Notes under the pieces: generated by a model
Told to the model about the DNA's origin: nothing
Database searches by the model: none
The model's input: the letters and a program-made list of their open reading frames with translations, nothing else
In this document: in pieces, positions 61,935-64,000 of the stretch
How positions within the stretch are numbered: the stretch's first letter is position 1
How the letters are laid out: every line of letters starts with the position of its first letter
Translations under genes and position numbers: made by a program
Assembly (NCBI RefSeq): GCF_001269885.1
Contig: NZ_LHVH01000014.1
Coordinates: forward strand, 142,093-206,092
Length of the DNA stretch: 64,000 nt
Reading direction: 5' to 3'
DNA from: Pseudomonas kilonensis
GTDB lineage: Bacteria > Pseudomonadota > Gammaproteobacteria > Pseudomonadales > Pseudomonadaceae

Positions 61935-63836
61935 ATGGGTCATGCAAGTAGTCAGGCGGTGAGTGCCGAGCATTCGGCAGCGAAACCGCTGAGCATGCTG
62001 GTCGCGGCGGTCGGAGTGGTTTATGGCGACATCGGCACGAGCCCGTTGTACACCCTCAAGGAAGTGTTTTCCGGTGCCTACGGCGTACCTGTCAATCACG
62101 ATGGCGTGCTGGGGATTCTCTCGCTGATTTTCTGGTCGCTGATCTGGGTCGTGTCGATCAAGTACATGATGTTCGTCCTGCGCGCCGACAACCAGGGCGA
62201 GGGCGGGATCATGGCGCTCACCGCCCTGGCGCGGCGCGCGGCGGCGGGAAGGGCGCGGCTGCGGACATTCCTGGTGGTCTGCGGCTTGATCGGCGCGGCG
62301 CTGTTCTACGGCGACAGCATGATCACACCGGCCATTTCCGTGCTCTCGGCAATTGAAGGCCTTGGCCTGGCGTTCGAAGGTATCGACCACTGGGTGGTGC
62401 CCTTGTCGCTGGTGGTGCTGGTGGGGCTGTTCCTGATCCAGCGCCACGGCACTGCCCGGATTGGTATCCTGTTCGGCCCGATCATGGTGACCTGGTTCCT
62501 GGTGCTCGGCGCCCTGGGGGTGTACGGCATCCTGCAGCATCCGGAAGTATTGCAGGCGGTGAACCCGGCCTGGGCTGTGCGCTTCTTTGTCGTCCACCCG
62601 GGCATGGGCGTGGCGATCCTCGGCGCTGTGGTGCTGGCGTTGACCGGCGCTGAAGCGCTGTACGCCGACATGGGCCACTTCGGTCGCAAACCGATTGCCC
62701 GCGCCTGGTTCCTCCTGGTGCTGCCAGGCCTGATGCTCAACTATTTCGGCCAGGGTGCGTTGTTGCTGGGTGACCCGGAAGCGGCGCGCAACCCGTTCTA
62801 TCTGCTGGCACCGAGCTGGGCGTTGCTGCCGTTGGTGGGCCTGTCGACGCTGGCCACGGTGATCGCTTCGCAAGCGGTGATTTCCGGTGCGTTCTCCCTG
62901 ACGCGCCAGGCGATCCAGCTCGGTTACATCCCGCGCATGTACATCCAGCACACCTCCAGTGCCGAGCAGGGCCAGATCTACATCGGTGCGGTGAACTGGT
63001 CGCTGATGGTCGGCGTGGTGCTGCTGGTGCTGGGTTTCGAATCTTCCGGCGCGCTGGCTTCGGCCTACGGCGTGGCAGTGACCGGCACCATGTTGATGAC
63101 CACGATCCTGGTGTCCGCCGTGATACTGCTGTTGTGGAAATGGCCGCCGCTGCTGGCGGTACCGCTGTTGTTCGGTTTCCTGCTGGTGGACGGCCTGTAC
63201 TTTGCCGCCAACGTGCCGAAGATCGTTCAGGGCGGTGCTTTCCCGGTCATCGCCGGTATCGCCTTGTTTGTACTGATGACTACCTGGAAGCGCGGCAAGC
63301 AACTGCTGGTGGAACGCCTGGACGAAGGTGCGTTGCCGCTGCCGATCTTCATCAGCAGTATTCGCGTGCAGCCACCCCATCGCGTACAGGGCACGGCTGT
63401 GTTCCTGACCGCACGTTCGGACGCGGTGCCCCACGCGCTATTGCACAATCTGTTGCACAACCAGGTGCTGCATGAGCAAGTGGTGCTGCTGACGGTGGTG
63501 TACGAAGACATCCCGCGGGTACCGCCGCAGCGGCGCTTCGAGGTCGATGCCTATGGCGAAGGGTTCTTCCGGGTGATCCTGCACTTCGGTTTCACCGACG
63601 AGCCGGACGTCCCGCTCGCGCTCAAGCTCTGTCATCTCGATGACCTGGACTTCAGCCCGATGCGCACCACCTACTTCCTCAGCCGCGAAACGGTCATCGC
63701 TTCCAAGCTCGAAGGCATGGCCCGCTGGCGCGAGATACTGTTCGCCTTCATGCTGAAAAACGCCAACGGCAATCTGCGCTTCTTCAATCTGCCGTTGAAC
63801 CGAGTGATTGAATTGGGGACACAGGTGGAGATGTAG
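61935..63836 (+). CDS. kup: Potassium transporter Kup
   Basis: 633 residues. The signature [15 protein letters not shown] lies near residue 35 and is followed by about 12 membrane helices (to about residue 440) and a C-terminal cytoplasmic domain of about 190 residues. It is a low-affinity proton-coupled K+ importer in the inner membrane. It is divergent from rimO, with 275 bases between the starts. The 545-codon open frame on the other strand is a shadow. Confidence 0.96.
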   Translation: MGHASSQAVSAEHSAAKPLSMLVAAVGVVYGDIGTSPLYTLKEVFSGAYGVPVNHDGVLGILSLIFWSLIWVVSIKYMMFVLRADNQGEGGIMALTALARRAAAGRARLRTFLVVCGLIGAALFYGDSMITPAISVLSAIEGLGLAFEGIDHWVVPLSLVVLVGLFLIQRHGTARIGILFGPIMVTWFLVLGALGVYGILQHPEVLQAVNPAWAVRFFVVHPGMGVAILGAVVLALTGAEALYADMGHFGRKPIARAWFLLVLPGLMLNYFGQGALLLGDPEAARNPFYLLAPSWALLPLVGLSTLATVIASQAVISGAFSLTRQAIQLGYIPRMYIQHTSSAEQGQIYIGAVNWSLMVGVVLLVLGFESSGALASAYGVAVTGTMLMTTILVSAVILLLWKWPPLLAVPLLFGFLLVDGLYFAANVPKIVQGGAFPVIAGIALFVLMTTWKRGKQLLVERLDEGALPLPIFISSIRVQPPHRVQGTAVFLTARSDAVPHALLHNLLHNQVLHEQVVLLTVVYEDIPRVPPQRRFEVDAYGEGFFRVILHFGFTDEPDVPLALKLCHLDDLDFSPMRTTYFLSRETVIASKLEGMARWREILFAFMLKNANGNLRFFNLPLNRVIELGTQVEM

Positions 63837-63848
63837 CAACCAGAAAAC

Positions 63849-63887
63849 AAAAAGCCCTCGTTGCCTTGCGGCGGCGGGGGCTTTTTT
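63849..63887 (+). terminator. kup terminator
   Basis: AAAAAGCCC / GGGCTTTTTT stem with a GC-rich loop, 13 bases after the kup stop codon. Confidence 0.85.
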
Positions 63888-63923
63888 GTCGGTCGCACAA
63901 ATGCTGATGTCCAACCAGAACCC

Positions 63924-64000
63924 TTGTGGGAGCGGGCTTGCTCGCGAAGGCGGTGTGTCAGTTAGTGGTTATGTCGCTGGCACGCCGCCTTCGCGAGCAA
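63924..64000. repeat. REP pair cut by the window edge
   Basis: TTGTGGGAGCGGGCTTGCTC on the left and the start of the opposed arm (CGCCTTCGCGAGCAA) at the end of the window. Confidence 0.88.

Noticed and set aside
61797..63434. 545-codon open frame opposite kup
   Set aside because: Low-complexity His/Gln/Arg-rich antisense shadow of the kup transporter gene.

Overview
The window is a stretch of Pseudomonas chromosome, almost certainly from the P. fluorescens group. The evidence is the conserved gene order bamA-ompH-lpxD-fabZ-lpxA-lpxB-rnhB-dnaE-accA ... pyrG-kdsA-eno-ftsB-ispD ... ispF-truD-surE-pcm-nlpD-rpoS-rsmZ-fdxA-mutS // recA-recX, the GC-rich codon use, and many REP-type intergenic repeats of the GTGGGAGCGGGCTTGCTCGCGA family. 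The assignment rests on gene order and protein similarity recognised by eye; no database was searched.

Layout. (1) 1-16.9 kb: envelope and core metabolism. It holds the end of bamA, the periplasmic chaperone OmpH/Skp, the lipid A and fatty acid genes lpxD-fabZ-lpxA-lpxB, rnhB, the replicase dnaE, accA, tilS, pyrG, kdsA, eno and ftsB. (2) 16.9-25.9 kb: ispD, a divergent LysR regulator with the glutathione-dependent formaldehyde genes frmA-fghA, then ispF-truD-surE-pcm-nlpD-rpoS. (3) 25.9-31 kb: an approximately 0.8 kb inverted repeat of a mobile-looking intergenic element, the Gac/Rsm small RNA rsmZ, the ferredoxin fdxA, mutS, and a third copy of the same element. (4) 31-48.85 kb: an R-type tailocin (headless contractile phage tail) between mutS and the pncC/recA genes. 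It has an S24 repressor, a leader, a small cargo segment, a lysis module (holin, endolysin, nested Rz/Rz1) and a complete contractile tail set. No capsid, portal, terminase, integrase or replication gene is present. (5) 48.9-64 kb: pncC, recA (with a LexA box), recX, a LOG-family protein, small genes, a DTW-domain protein, an ErdR-like response regulator, dgkA, the divergent finR/fpr pair, trmO, a YehS-like protein, an RsuA-like protein, a GNAT acetyltransferase, rimO and kup.

How the parts connect. DNA damage activates RecA, which relieves LexA at its own promoter. By analogy with related repressors, it should also trigger self-cleavage of the tailocin S24 repressor, which has an Ala-Gly cleavage site and a Ser/Lys dyad. 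Palindromes built from TGCAT/ATGCA half-sites lie in front of the repressor gene, and one lies inside a predicted promoter reading toward the tail genes. The tail operon then makes fibre, sheath, tube and tape measure, and the holin/endolysin/spanin set releases the particles.

Most interesting accessory features. Between a broken duplicate of the holin start and the intact holin lie a Com-like zinc-ribbon gene (without mom) and two genes for small secreted proteins of unknown function. A 27-codon open frame with a strong ribosome binding site runs directly into a terminator-like hairpin in the tailocin leader. A second, orphan tail-fibre-chaperone-like gene is bracketed by two nearly identical hairpins. 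The tail chaperone pair is joined by a double slippery sequence.
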